DNA from: Homarus americanus
Taxonomy: Eukaryota > Arthropoda > Malacostraca > Decapoda > Nephropidae
Length of the DNA stretch: 64,000 nucleotides
Assembly: GCF_018991925.1 (NCBI RefSeq)
Contig: NW_024732415.1
Coordinates: 3,302,981 to 3,366,980, forward strand
Direction of reading: 5' to 3'
Part shown: positions 20,713 to 30,235 of the stretch, piece by piece
Layout: each line of letters begins with the position of its first letter
Numbering within the stretch: the first letter of the stretch is position 1
Position numbers and translations under genes: made by a program
The notes under the pieces: model-generated
What the model saw: the letters and a program-made list of their open reading frames with translations, nothing else
Database searches by the model: none
What the model was told of the DNA's origin: nothing

Positions 20713-23700
20713 TTAACACCTATCCCAGCACTTCCATGTGCTATCCAACTTCGTCTTGAAGCTCCCTAGCGTCCCCGATCCTACTATAGCACTTGGTAGT
20801 CTATTCCACATATCCACAACTCTATTACCAAACCAGTGCTTGCCTATATCCTTTCTGAATCGGAATTTATCTAATTTAAAGCCATTTGTTCTAGTTATTT
20901 CGTTATTACTGAGCTTTAGAACATCTTCCATTTTACCCTTGTTAATCCCACTTACCCACTTGTACACCTCTATCATATCTCCCCTAACTCTACGCCTCTC
21001 TAATGAATGTAAGCCTAAGCTTTTCAGTCTTTCTTCATATGGAAGGTTTCTAATATTATGGATCATTTTTGTCATTCTTCTTTGTACTCTCTCCAAAGAA
21101 TCTATGTCCATTCTATAATAAGGACACCAGAACTGAACCGCATAATCCATGTGTGGCCTCACTAATGCTAGGTAAAGTTTCAAGATAACGTCAGCAGTTC
21201 TGTTACTCACAGACCTAGATATGAACCCAAGAATCCTGTTTGCCTTGTTGCGAACGCTAATACATTGTTTTCTAGGTTTCAAGTCGTTGCTAACAAATAC
21301 ACCTAGATCTTTTTCACAAAACTGAGTTTTCTATTTCCGTGTTACCTAGTTTATACTTAACGTTTGTATTCGTCTTCCCTATCTTGTAGTACCTTGCATT
21401 TATCAGTATTAAAATTCATTTGCCAGTCTACTGACCACTCATGTAAGGTACTAGATCTCTTTGAAGGTGTTCAAAGTCACTGTCTGAATTTATCACTCTC
21501 CCCATTTTGGTATCATCTGCAAATTTACTAATCCTACTAGTTATGCCTAAATCAAGATCATTAATGAATATAACAAACAGCAGAGGGCCTAATACAGATC
21601 CCTGGGGAACTCCGCTTTTGACCGCACCCCAGTCTGACTTTAATCCATTTATGCTGACTCTTTGTTTCCTACCAGTTAACCATGACCTAATCCATTTTAA
21701 TAATGATCCACCTATTCCATGTGCTTCTACCTTCCTTATCAATCTCTCATGAGGGACTCTATCGAATGCTTTACTGAAATCTAAATAAATTATATCATAT
21801 GACTTATCATTATCTACCGCTTCATATACTTCTGAGAAAAAGCTAAGCAAATTTGTGAGACAAGAACGTCCCTGGGTGAACCCGTGCTGAGAAGAATGAA
21901 TTAAGTTGAATGTTTCAAGGTGGCTTCTGATTTTTGTAGCAATAATTGACTCTAGCAACTTGCCTATGATTGACATGAGACTAATGGGACGGTAATTTGA
22001 TGCTATTGATTTATCACCCTTTTTGAAAATCGGAACTACATTTGCAAGTTTCCAAGCTTCTGGCACTAGGCCCGATTCTAATGACTTATTAAATAAAACT
22101 GCTAATGGATTACTCAACTCATCTCTACATTCTTTTAATATTCTAGCATATACCTCGTCTGGACCAGGCGATTTATGAGGCTTCAGTTTGTTAATTACTT
22201 TAAGCACATCGTTACTATTAATATTGATATTCATCAACATATTTTCTATACTGTCGTTATATACCTTATGAACTTCTGGAAACTGTGCTAGGTTTTCATT
22301 TGTGAATACGGAGCGAAAATGACTATTTAACGTACTACACATTTCTAACTCATCATCAGTCATTTCTCCTGTCGTAGTTTTAAGGGGACCTATTGTATCT
22401 CTAACCTTTGATTTATACAGTTGATAAAAAGCTTTGGGGTTATTTTTCGATTCGTTTGCTACCTTGATTTCATAATTTCTCTTTGCTTTCCTAATTTCTG
22501 TTTTTACCTGTCTTGTTAGGTTCTGATAGTAACCAAGTAAGTGATTTTCGCCTTTCTTAACTTTTCTATATACTCCTTTCTTTTTCCCTAGAAGATCTAA
22601 GAGTCTATTATTCATCCATTTTGGTTGGTTCCATATCGATCTGAATTTTCTTTTAGGGATGTGTTTATTTTGGGCATTATTGATTGTCGCAATAAATTGT
22701 TCATAAGTAGCTGCTAAATTAAATTCGGGGTTATCCCGTCCTAAGTTGACAGTTTCCGGAGGTGTGGGGGGGATTAATCTTTTGACCATAGGGTCATCCC
22801 TTAGGTCTCTCCTTAAGCTACCGTAATTAGCCTTCCTAAAATCCGGGATCAAGGCCGAATTTTCCTTCTTCCTGCCATCCCATATTATGTTAAAATATAT
22901 GGCTTTATGATCACTGTTTCCTAGTTCGTCTCCAATCCCAACATCTTTTACTAGATTTTCATTATTACTGAGAACTAAATCGAGGATATTATTTCCTCTA
23001 GTGGGCGAGTTTATGAATTGATATAAAAAACTATCTTGTACTACTTCTAGAAAATCTTCAGATTCATTATCGCTAAGTTGATTTTTCCAATCTATGCCTG
23101 AAAAGTTGAAATCGCCTAGAATACATACATTGTTTCTATCAGATGCCTTCTTTATTTCCTCCCATAGCAATTTACCATCGTTCCTACTCAAATTAGGTGG
23201 TCTATATATAACACCAATGACTACGGATTCACTGCCCTCACCAATCTCTACCCAAATACTTTCATTGTCGCTATTTGTTTTAATGTTTGATTTATTGCAG
23301 CTTTTTAATGACACCCTGATATACACTGCTACACCGCCACCTCTCCTTCCTACTCTGTCAAATTTAAATAGGTTATATCCTGGAATATGAAATTCTGCTA
23401 AAAAATGCTTGCTGTTTGAATTTATCCATGTTTCCGTTATTGCAATTATATCTATGTTCTCTTTACTAACAATGGCCCTGAGCTGGTCCATCTTGTTACA
23501 CAGGCTTCTACTATTAGTATAATAAACACTCAATATATTTCTTCCGTTTCTATCTGTTTTACATTTATTACTTTGATGTTTGTTATTATGACTAACTATA
23601 TTTTCAGCATTATCTACTTCTGTTTCACTACTTCCCAGGACCTGCTTGTTTTTTGACTCCCATTTTCCCCGACCCCTCTCTACTGGCGAAACCCCCCCTT

Positions 23701-23716
23701 CGGAGTGACAATTTCA
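20713..23716 (-). pseudogene. LINE ORF2: apurinic-type endonuclease plus reverse transcriptase (frameshifted)
   Basis: The frame is open from about 23716 to 21428 (about 760 codons). The N-terminal third is an exonuclease/endonuclease/phosphatase fold: TNSRSLCNKMDQL, then IIAITETW, then GDFNFSGIDW and the histidine motif GNSDHKAI. This enzyme nicks the target. The reverse transcriptase follows with KSPGPDEV, PISL, QHGFTQGRSC, the DFSKAFD motif, GVPQGSVLGP and the catalytic FADDT box. About 30 residues later the frame breaks near 21440. Two further shifts near 21390 and 21318 are needed to reach the last stretch (21282-20713), which has the usual C-terminal ALVRPHMDYAVQFW and MWNRLP motifs. 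All catalytic motifs remain, so inactivation looks recent, but the three frameshifts make it non-functional. Confidence 0.85.
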
Positions 23717-24022
23717 CGCTCCAGGGATGCAGACAACGTCTTTACCCCCTCACGAGACAAGTGTACTCCGTCGCGACAGTACAGGTAGTCGTTGCCATAA
23801 AATCGTTGCCAGTCATCAATGAATGCCCAACCATTGTTTGCACAATGTTTTTCCAGTCGGCAATTAATAGCAATTGCCCTGGACAGCCATCCACGACCAA
23901 CCCCTCTTCTAGGCAAGACACCACATACTATCGGGATCCCTCCCCTATCTCTAATCTTCCCCAGCGCCTCCCTATACCTCTTGAAAAGTTCCTCACTCCT
24001 AACCTTACCTATGTCGTTTTAT
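23683..24022 (-). pseudogene. LINE ORF1 C-terminal end, SGNH-esterase-like
   Basis: The minus-strand frame starts near 24022 and ends with TAG at about 23683. It contains GVLPRRG, then RAIAINCRLEKHC, then WAFIDDW and the closing DGVHLSREG. DGVHL is the catalytic Asp-x-x-His block of SGNH/GDSL hydrolases, here DGVH. Such esterase domains are known in ORF1 of CR1-group LINEs, where the protein is thought to bind RNA or lipid during retrotransposition. The N-terminal GDS block is missing because the element is truncated. It overlaps the open frame of ORF2 by about 35 bases around a run of seven G (C7 on plus, 23692-23698). Confidence 0.7.
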
Positions 24023-24040
24023 GTTTATTGTATTCCATGT

Positions 24041-24750
24041 ATTCCATAGATAGATAGATAGATATATAGATTTTTTTTTTTCATCATCTTACTGAATGGT
24101 GAACTAGTAAGCGTTGCCGGACTATAAGTATTGTACCGAGACAACATTAACGCCAGTCACCTTAAATGCATTTAGGACTCAGACACCAGCCATGCTAGAC
24201 CTGACTGACTAGGAGATGAGGGCGCCACCCACTCCTGCACAGCGATGGTCTCATGGGCTGTAGAATATCCAGTGACGGAGGCAGTAGGATCTTGGCGCGG
24301 ATATACACTGTGTGAATACATTAATTGTGTGCTGGATGTATACTTGCCTTCGGGTCTGTGTTGGAGTGGGTTAATGCTTGAGTTTCCGTGTGCGTGTGTG
24401 TGTGAACAAAGTAACACCAACGGCTAGTAAACTGTAAGTGATTAATTGATAATTTATAATAAAGAGAAACGTAGAAGAAAGACACTCCTAACTCTCTAAC
24501 TAGATCTGTTTCTAGAACTGATATCATTACTTCTATCAATGCGGATCTGTGCAGCATCTCTGAATGGGGAGGTAAAACCTGGTTAAGTTCAATAGTAATA
24601 AAACTCAATATTTACCAATTACACTTTGTAAATTAGACGATCTCCCACCAATTACATTTCAGGACGCTATCAACCTGCCAAATTCTGAAACAAATATGTT
24701 AGGCCTCACAATTTCCTCCAATATCCTCCAATATGTCCTGGAAATCACAC
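24041..24750. other. Gene-free stretch between LINE and tandem array
   Basis: Begins with a short (GATA)n and poly(T) tract (24041-24080). No supported gene, RNA or repeat element seen in the remainder. Confidence 0.45.
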
Positions 24751-24751
24751 A

Positions 24752-24840
24752 TCTATCTATATAAAACAAAGAAGTATGTCTGTTTGTTTGTTTGTTTGTT
24801 TGTGTGTCTGCACGAGAATCTCGGAAACTACTTTAGCGAT
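24752..24840 (+). mobile_element. Possible Helitron-type terminus
   Basis: TCTATCTATATAAAACAAAG followed by a (TTTG)n run and CTCGGAAACTACTTTAGCGA looks like the left ends of non-autonomous Helitrons in arthropods (TC start, CTGTTTGTTTG microsatellite, GGAAACTACT). No 3' hairpin with CTRR was identified, so this is a weak call. It runs straight into the 25-bp satellite. Confidence 0.3.
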
Positions 24841-25150
24841 CTGTAGTGATGATGGAAGGTGTTATATGTAGTGATGATGGATGGTGTTATATGTAGTGAT
24901 GATGGATGGTGTTATATGGAGTGATGATGGATGATGTTATATGTAGTGGTGATGGATGTTGTTATATGTAGTGATGATGGGTGGTGTTATATTTAGTGAT
25001 GATGGATGGTGTTATATGTAGTGATGATGGGTGATGTTATATTTAGTGATGATGGATGGTGTTATATGTAGTGATGATGGATGGTGTTATATGTAGTAAT
25101 GATGGATGATGTTATATGTAGTGATGATGGGTGGTGTTTGATGTAGTGAT
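24838..25150. repeat. 25-bp satellite leader, about 12 units
   Basis: A 25-base unit (AGTGATGATGGATGGTGTTA plus TATGT) repeats about twelve times with single-base variants. Shorter versions with 2-4 units open every later unit of the large tandem array, at about 28095, 33305, 37325, 42550 and 47230. Confidence 0.9.
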
Positions 25151-25339
25151 GATTAGACAATAAAATAATAACAGTTTAATGCTAAAAAAATATACTTTGC
25201 TGTGCCGTTGTAGTGAAAAACATGGTGGAACTTACATACACCGTTAATGAACTATTGATAGAAGAAGAAGTTTTGGGGACTGAACAGTGAGACAATGTGG
25301 AGCCTCCCGGAGGGTGGCGTCCTACCGTAGCCTAGCGAA

Positions 25340-26030
25340 TGAGACGCCCGGAGGGCGGCGTTTGTGCTAGTCCTTAATATAGATAAAGCTGCCTCCCGAA
25401 AGTTGGGAATGCTGTACAGACGCCGTAGCTACTTCACTCCTGAGCAGTTGCTCCAAGTATATAAGGGATTCATTCGTTCTAACTTGGAGTACTGCTCTCA
25501 TGTCTGGGGTGGCTCTTCTTCTGTCCAACTATTAGATAGGGTGGAATCAAAGGCATTTCGTCTTATTAACTTTCCTCCTTTAGTCGACAATCTCTCTTCC
25601 CTTTCTCTTCGCCGCAATGTTGCTTCACTCTCTCTCTTTTACAGGTACTTTAACGGGCAATGTTCGGTGAATTTGGCATCCTGTGTACCGCCGGCAAGGC
25701 CGTGGGCTCATAACACCGTCTTGCCCGCGATGCCCACCGTTTCTCTGTGGATGTCGGTCACCCGAGAATAACCCGTTATAGTACCTCCTTCTTTCCTCAC
25801 ACAGCCAACCTGTGGAATGCTCTGCCTTCTTCTGTGTTTCCATACTTATACAATCTGTCTCACTTTAAAAGGTGGTTTTTCGGCATCTTCGTGGTGTAGA
25901 AGAACACAGTATAACCCTTTTCTTCTCTATTTTCAATTTCTTTCTATTCTTTTTTTTTTCGCCCCCGAGGCCCCGTTGTGAGTCGTTTGACCTGTACCCG
26001 GGTGGGCTAATTCCGGTAAAAAAGAAAAAG
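25340..26030 (+). mobile_element. LINE 3' fragment, array copy 1
   Basis: The end of a jockey/CR1-type reverse transcriptase ORF: ASRKLGMLYRRRSYFT, then FIRSNLEYCSHVWGG and LLDRVESKAFRL, then LFYRYFNGQC. These are the well-known C-terminal motifs downstream of the polymerase domain. The frame is open at 25364-25771, then a one-base shift near 25715 moves the tail (ending in the LWNALPSSVFPY type motif) to another frame. A 3' UTR with GGCCCCGTTGTG and GGGCTAATTCCGG closes in an A-rich tail at about 26018-26030. Endonuclease and polymerase core are absent. Confidence 0.85.
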
Positions 26031-26106
26031 ATATTCTATTTGACTAACACCAAACGATTTTATTCACCAGAAAGCGCATGAAAATATATGGACGAATTAC
26101 ATCTTT

Positions 26107-27090
26107 TCAATCGCAAAATTTTCTTCTGGCGCTTGTGGAGTAAACTGTATTATCCGTCTCGAAGTAGAGGGTGTTCGAATGGTAGTTTAGGGCGAAACGG
26201 TACTGACTTAACATTTGCTTGCCCATTGTGAAGTCAAATGTATTATCGGGCATCTCATGCACGGGGCCGCTGTAGATAAACTTATTGGAGCTCAAGGCAA
26301 TCCTAATTCTTTCCGGGCGTTAATATAAACCCAGTTTTTGCTTCCAACATTTTTGTGACATATAAAAATTTGTTGCACCGCTGTCGATGTGGATATAGAG
26401 TGTGGGCCTGACCAAGGCGTCTGATGTGTGAGCTTCTAAAACGTATTGGAAAGATCTGTATAACAGGTGGGACTTTTCTTTGAGGACCTTGGGAGAGGTG
26501 AAATATAAGGTTGAATTTTCCGTGTTGAAGGTTTGGAGGACACGGGTACGACGGAGGGTTTGGTTGTCCAAGAATATATTGTTATACTCTTGATTTCTCC
26601 CCATTTCCGGGGGAAAGACAGATATTCTAGAGAAAAATATTACCTCATCGTTAAGTTTGATCTTTTGTTCGTATAGTTCTCTGAACTCCATTCGCTTCAT
26701 ACCACCCCACAAATCAATTACACATTTTGTAGTACACCTTTCATATTGCAGTAGGTCTAGTCCTTTAGCCTTCTAATACGACATGAAAAATGTGGTCGCT
26801 CCTGAATCCACATACAAGGTGCATGGCTTGTCATTGATCTCAGCGTCAACTTTGTTTAGATCATGAAGCGATACACTCGTCATCTTGGAAACGTCAGGCA
26901 TCTATGATACACGTGGGGGCGGGTCTAAGAAGAGGGTCAGAACACCATCATTAGATAAGAGGGGGCGAAGGCTTTCCTTCGACTTCAGAAGCAGTTTCTT
27001 CCTCTGGTACTTTATCCTCTTACTCATTCTGCCCCGTAGAGGAGGGACTTCCCTTGAACGTAATTTTTTCGATTCAACTTTCTTACCCAT
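26107..27090 (-). pseudogene. Decayed gag-protease segment with two retropepsin-like modules, array copy 1
   Basis: One minus-strand frame of 328 codons. It starts with a basic Gag-like stretch (MGKKVESKKLRSREV and later RMSKRIKYQRKK), then TAG at 26902-26904. Module 1 follows: CTLYVDSGATTFFMS (active-site Asp at about 26808) and, about 95 codons later, LRRTRVLQTFNTENSTLYF. Module 2 repeats the layout: TLYIHIDSGATNFYMS (Asp at about 26385, 141 codons after the first) and DFTMGKQMLSQYRFALNYH with NTLYF. DSGA is the retropepsin active-site motif and the later segment matches the usual C-terminal helix and strand. In-frame stops at 26773-26775 (TAG) and 26318-26320 (TAA) also break the frame. 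No reverse transcriptase, integrase or terminal repeat is present. The element is LTR-type, lineage uncertain. Confidence 0.65.
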
Positions 27091-27195
27091 TATATATTTT
27101 AGGGTTATACGGTATAAGAGTATACTTGTCAATAGGACCAAAGATGCGACCAATCTTAAATATAAATGTAGGAAGAGGTCATTAAGGGAAGTGGA

Positions 27196-28100
27196 GATGA
27201 TAATGCAATGGTACTGGAGGTAGTGGTGATGTGTGATAGTAGTACTGGTGGTAATGGGTGATAGTAGTAGTGATGATGATAATGCAATGGTATTGGAGGT
27301 AGGGGTGATGTGTGATAATAGTAGTGATGATGATAATGCAATGGTACTGGAGGTAGTGGTAATGTGTGATAGTAGTACTGGTGGTAATGGGTGATAGTAG
27401 TAGGGATGATGATATTGCAATGGTCCTGGAGGTAGTGGTGATGTGTGATAGTAGCAGTGATGATGATTATGTGATGGTACTGGAGATAGTGGTGATAAGT
27501 GATAGTAGTAGTGGTGGTAGAGATGTGTGATAGTAGTAGTGGTGGTAGTGATGTGTGATAGTAGTAGTGATGATGATAATGCAATGGTAGTGGAGGTAGT
27601 GGTGATGTGTGATAGAAGTAGTGATGATGATAATGCAATGGTACTGGAGGTAGTGGTGATGTGTGATAGTAGTAGTGATGATGATAATGCAATGGTAGTG
27701 GAGGTAGTGGTGATGTGTGATAGTAGTAGTGATGATGACAATGCAATGGTAGTGGAGGTAGTGGTGATGTGTGATAGTAGTAGTGATGATGACAATGCAA
27801 TGGTACTGGAGGTAGTGGTGATGTGTGATAGTAGTAGTGGTGGTAGTGATGTGTGATAGTAGTACTGGTCGTAGTGAAGTGTCATAGTATTAATGGTGGT
27901 AATGTGTGATAGTAGTAGTGGTGGTAGTGATATGTGATAGTAGTAGTGGTGGTTGTGATGTGTGATAGTAGTAGTGGTGGTAATGTGTGACAGTAGTGGT
28001 GCTGATAGCGATATCTGACAGTGGTGATGGTGATAATTGTGGTGGTGTTGGTGATATGTAATAGTAGTTACATGTGTGGTAGTGATGATGGTAGTAATGT
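27196..28100. repeat. GATA/GGTAGT minisatellite, array copy 1
   Basis: Two interleaved periods: a 54-base unit (GATGATGATAATGCAATGGT, then ACTGGAGGTAGTGGTGATGT, then GTGATAGTAGTAGT) and a 28-base unit (TGGTGGTAGTGATGTGTGAT plus AGTAGTAG). This is the shortest of the six blocks, about 0.9 kb. Confidence 0.9.
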
Positions 28101-28376
28101 GTGTGGTAGTGATGATGGATGGTGTTATATGTAGTGATGATGGATGGTGTTATATGTAATGATGATGGGTGGTGTTATATGTAGTGATGATTAGACAATA
28201 AATTAATAACAGTTTAATGCTAAAAAAATATACTTTGCTGTACCGTTGGAGTGATAAACATGGTGAAACTTACATACACCGTTAATTATCTATTGATGGA
28301 AGAAGAAGTTTTGGGGACTGAACAGTGAGACAATGTGGAGCCTCCCGGAGGGTGGCGTCCTACCGTAGCCTAGCGA

Positions 28377-29070
28377 ATGAGACGCCCGGAGGGCGGCGTT
28401 TGTGCTAGTCCTTAATATAGTTAAAGCTGCCTCCCGAAAGTTGGGAATGCTGTACAGATGTCGTAGCTACTTCACTCGTGAGCAGTTGCTCCAAGTATAT
28501 AAGGGATTCATTCGTTCTAACTTGGAGTACTGCTCTCATATCTGGGGTGGCTCTTCTTCTGTCCAACTATTAGATAGGGTGGAATCAAAGGCATTTCGTC
28601 TTGTTAACTTTCCTCCTTTTGTTGACCATCTCTTTTCCCTTTCTCTTCGCCGCAATGTTGCTTCACTCTCTCTCTTTTACAGGTACTTTAACGGGCAATG
28701 TTCGGTGAATTTGGCATCCTGTGTACCGTCGGCTAGGCCGTGGGCTCGTAACACATGTCTTGCCCGCGGTGCCCACCGTTTCTCTGTGGATGTCGGTCAC
28801 CCGAGAATAACCCGTTATAGTACCTCCTTCTTTCCTCACACAGCCAAACTGTGGAATGTTCTGCCTTCTTCTGTGTTTCCATACTTATACAATCTGTCTC
28901 ACTATAAAAAGCTGGTTTTCCGGCATCTTCATGGTGTAGATTAACACAGTATAACCCTTTTCTTCTCTATTTTCAATTTCTTTCTGTTCTTTTTTTTTTC
29001 GCCCCCCAGGCCCCGTTGTGGGTCGTTTGACCTGTGCCCGGGTGGGCTAATTCCGGTAAAAAAAATATAT
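28377..29070 (+). mobile_element. LINE 3' fragment, array copy 2 (longest open frame)
   Basis: Same LINE end as copy 1, but the frame stays open for 180 codons (28402-28944), from RKLGMLYRCRSYFT through LDRVESKAFRL and LFYRYFNGQC to LWNVLPSSVFPY and the final stop. At about 28752 it reads ACACATGTCTTG where every other copy reads ACACCGTCTTG or ACACCCTCATG, one base shorter. So either copy 2 retains the original frame or a compensating base was gained. It has no polymerase core. Confidence 0.85.
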
Positions 29071-29151
29071 ATATACATATTCTATTTGACTAACACCAAA
29101 GATTTTATTCACCAGAAAGCGCATCAAAATATATGGACGAATTACATCTTT

Positions 29152-30135
29152 TCAATCGTAAGATTTTCTTCTGGCGCTTGTGGAGTAAACTGTATTACCC
29201 GTCTCGAAGTAGAGGGTGTTCGAATGGTAGTTTAGGGCGAAACGGTACTGACTTAACATTTGCTTGCCCAGTGTGAAGTCAAATGTACTATCGGGCATCT
29301 CATGCACGGGGCCGCTGTAGATAAACTTTCTGGAACTCAAGGCAATCCTAATTCTTTCCGGGCGTTAATATAGACCCAGTTTTTGCTTCCAACATTTTTG
29401 TGAAATAAAAAAATTTTGCGCACCGCTGTCGATGTGGATATAGAGTGTGGGCCTGACCAAGGCGTCTAATGTGTGAGCTTCTAGAACGTATTATAAATCT
29501 TTGGATGACAGTTCGTGATGGTCTTTGAGGACCTTGGGAGAGGTGAAATATAAGGTTGAATTTTCCGTGTTGAAGGTTTGGAGGACACGGGTACGACGGA
29601 GGGTTTGGTTGTCCAAGAATATATTATTATACGTTCGTTTTCTCCCCATTTCCGGGGGAAAGATACATATAATAGAGAAAAATATTACCTCATCACTTAG
29701 TTTGATCTTTTGTTCGTATAATTCTCTGAACTCCATTTTCTTCATACCACCCCACAAATCAATTAAATATTTTTTAGTACACTTTTCATATTGCAGTAGG
29801 TCCAGTCCTTTAGCCTTCTAATACGACATGAAAAATGTGGTCGTTCCTGAATCCACATACAAGGTGCATGGCTTGTCATTGATCTCAGCGTCAACTCTGT
29901 TTAGATCATGAAGCGATACTTTCATCATCTTGGAAACGTCAGGCATCTATGATACACGTGCGGTCGGGTCTAAGAAGAGGGTCAGAACACCATCATTAGA
30001 TAAGAGGGGGCGAAGGCTTTCCTTCGACTTTAGCAGCAGTTTCTTCCTCTGGTACTTTATCCTCTTACTCATTCTGCCCCGTAGAGGAGGGACTTCCCTT
30101 GAACGTAACTATTTCGATTGAATTTTCTTACCCAT
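29152..30135 (-). pseudogene. Decayed gag-protease segment, two retropepsin-like modules, array copy 2
   Basis: Exactly 984 bases, collinear with copy 1. It shares the three ancestral stops and has an extra TAA at 29491-29493. The second active-site motif reads DSGAQNFF instead of DSGATNFY. A stretch of about 34 bases just upstream of module 2 (29491-29524) is unlike copy 1 although its length is equal. Confidence 0.65.
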
Positions 30136-30235
30136 TATATATATTAGGGTTATACGGTATAAGAGTATAATTGTCAATATGACCAAAGATGCTGACCAAT
30201 CTTAAATATAAATGTAGGAAGAGGTCATTAACGGA

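Larger units (their letters stand above)
20640..24022 (-). mobile_element. CR1-like non-LTR retrotransposon, 5'-truncated
   Basis: About 3.4 kb on the minus strand. In order it has the end of an esterase-like ORF1 (about 24022-23683), ORF2 with endonuclease and reverse transcriptase (23716-20713), and a short 3' UTR. It ends in about three copies of an 8-base repeat (TTCTTATG, 20640-20665) with no poly(A). An octamer 3' tail and an ORF1 esterase are hallmarks of the CR1/L2 group. The element begins abruptly within ORF1, the usual result of incomplete reverse transcription. Its 3' tail directly joins the Penelope-like remnant. Confidence 0.8.

Noticed and set aside
25625..25843. Minus-strand frame METQKKAEHSTGW recurring in the array
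   Set aside because: Antisense shadow of the LINE C-terminal region.
26885..27223. Plus-strand 112-codon frame starting METSGIYDTR, present in all array copies
   Set aside because: It is antisense to the Gag-like and protease segment, is not conserved at its end, and matches no family. Its recurrence comes from the tandem duplication.
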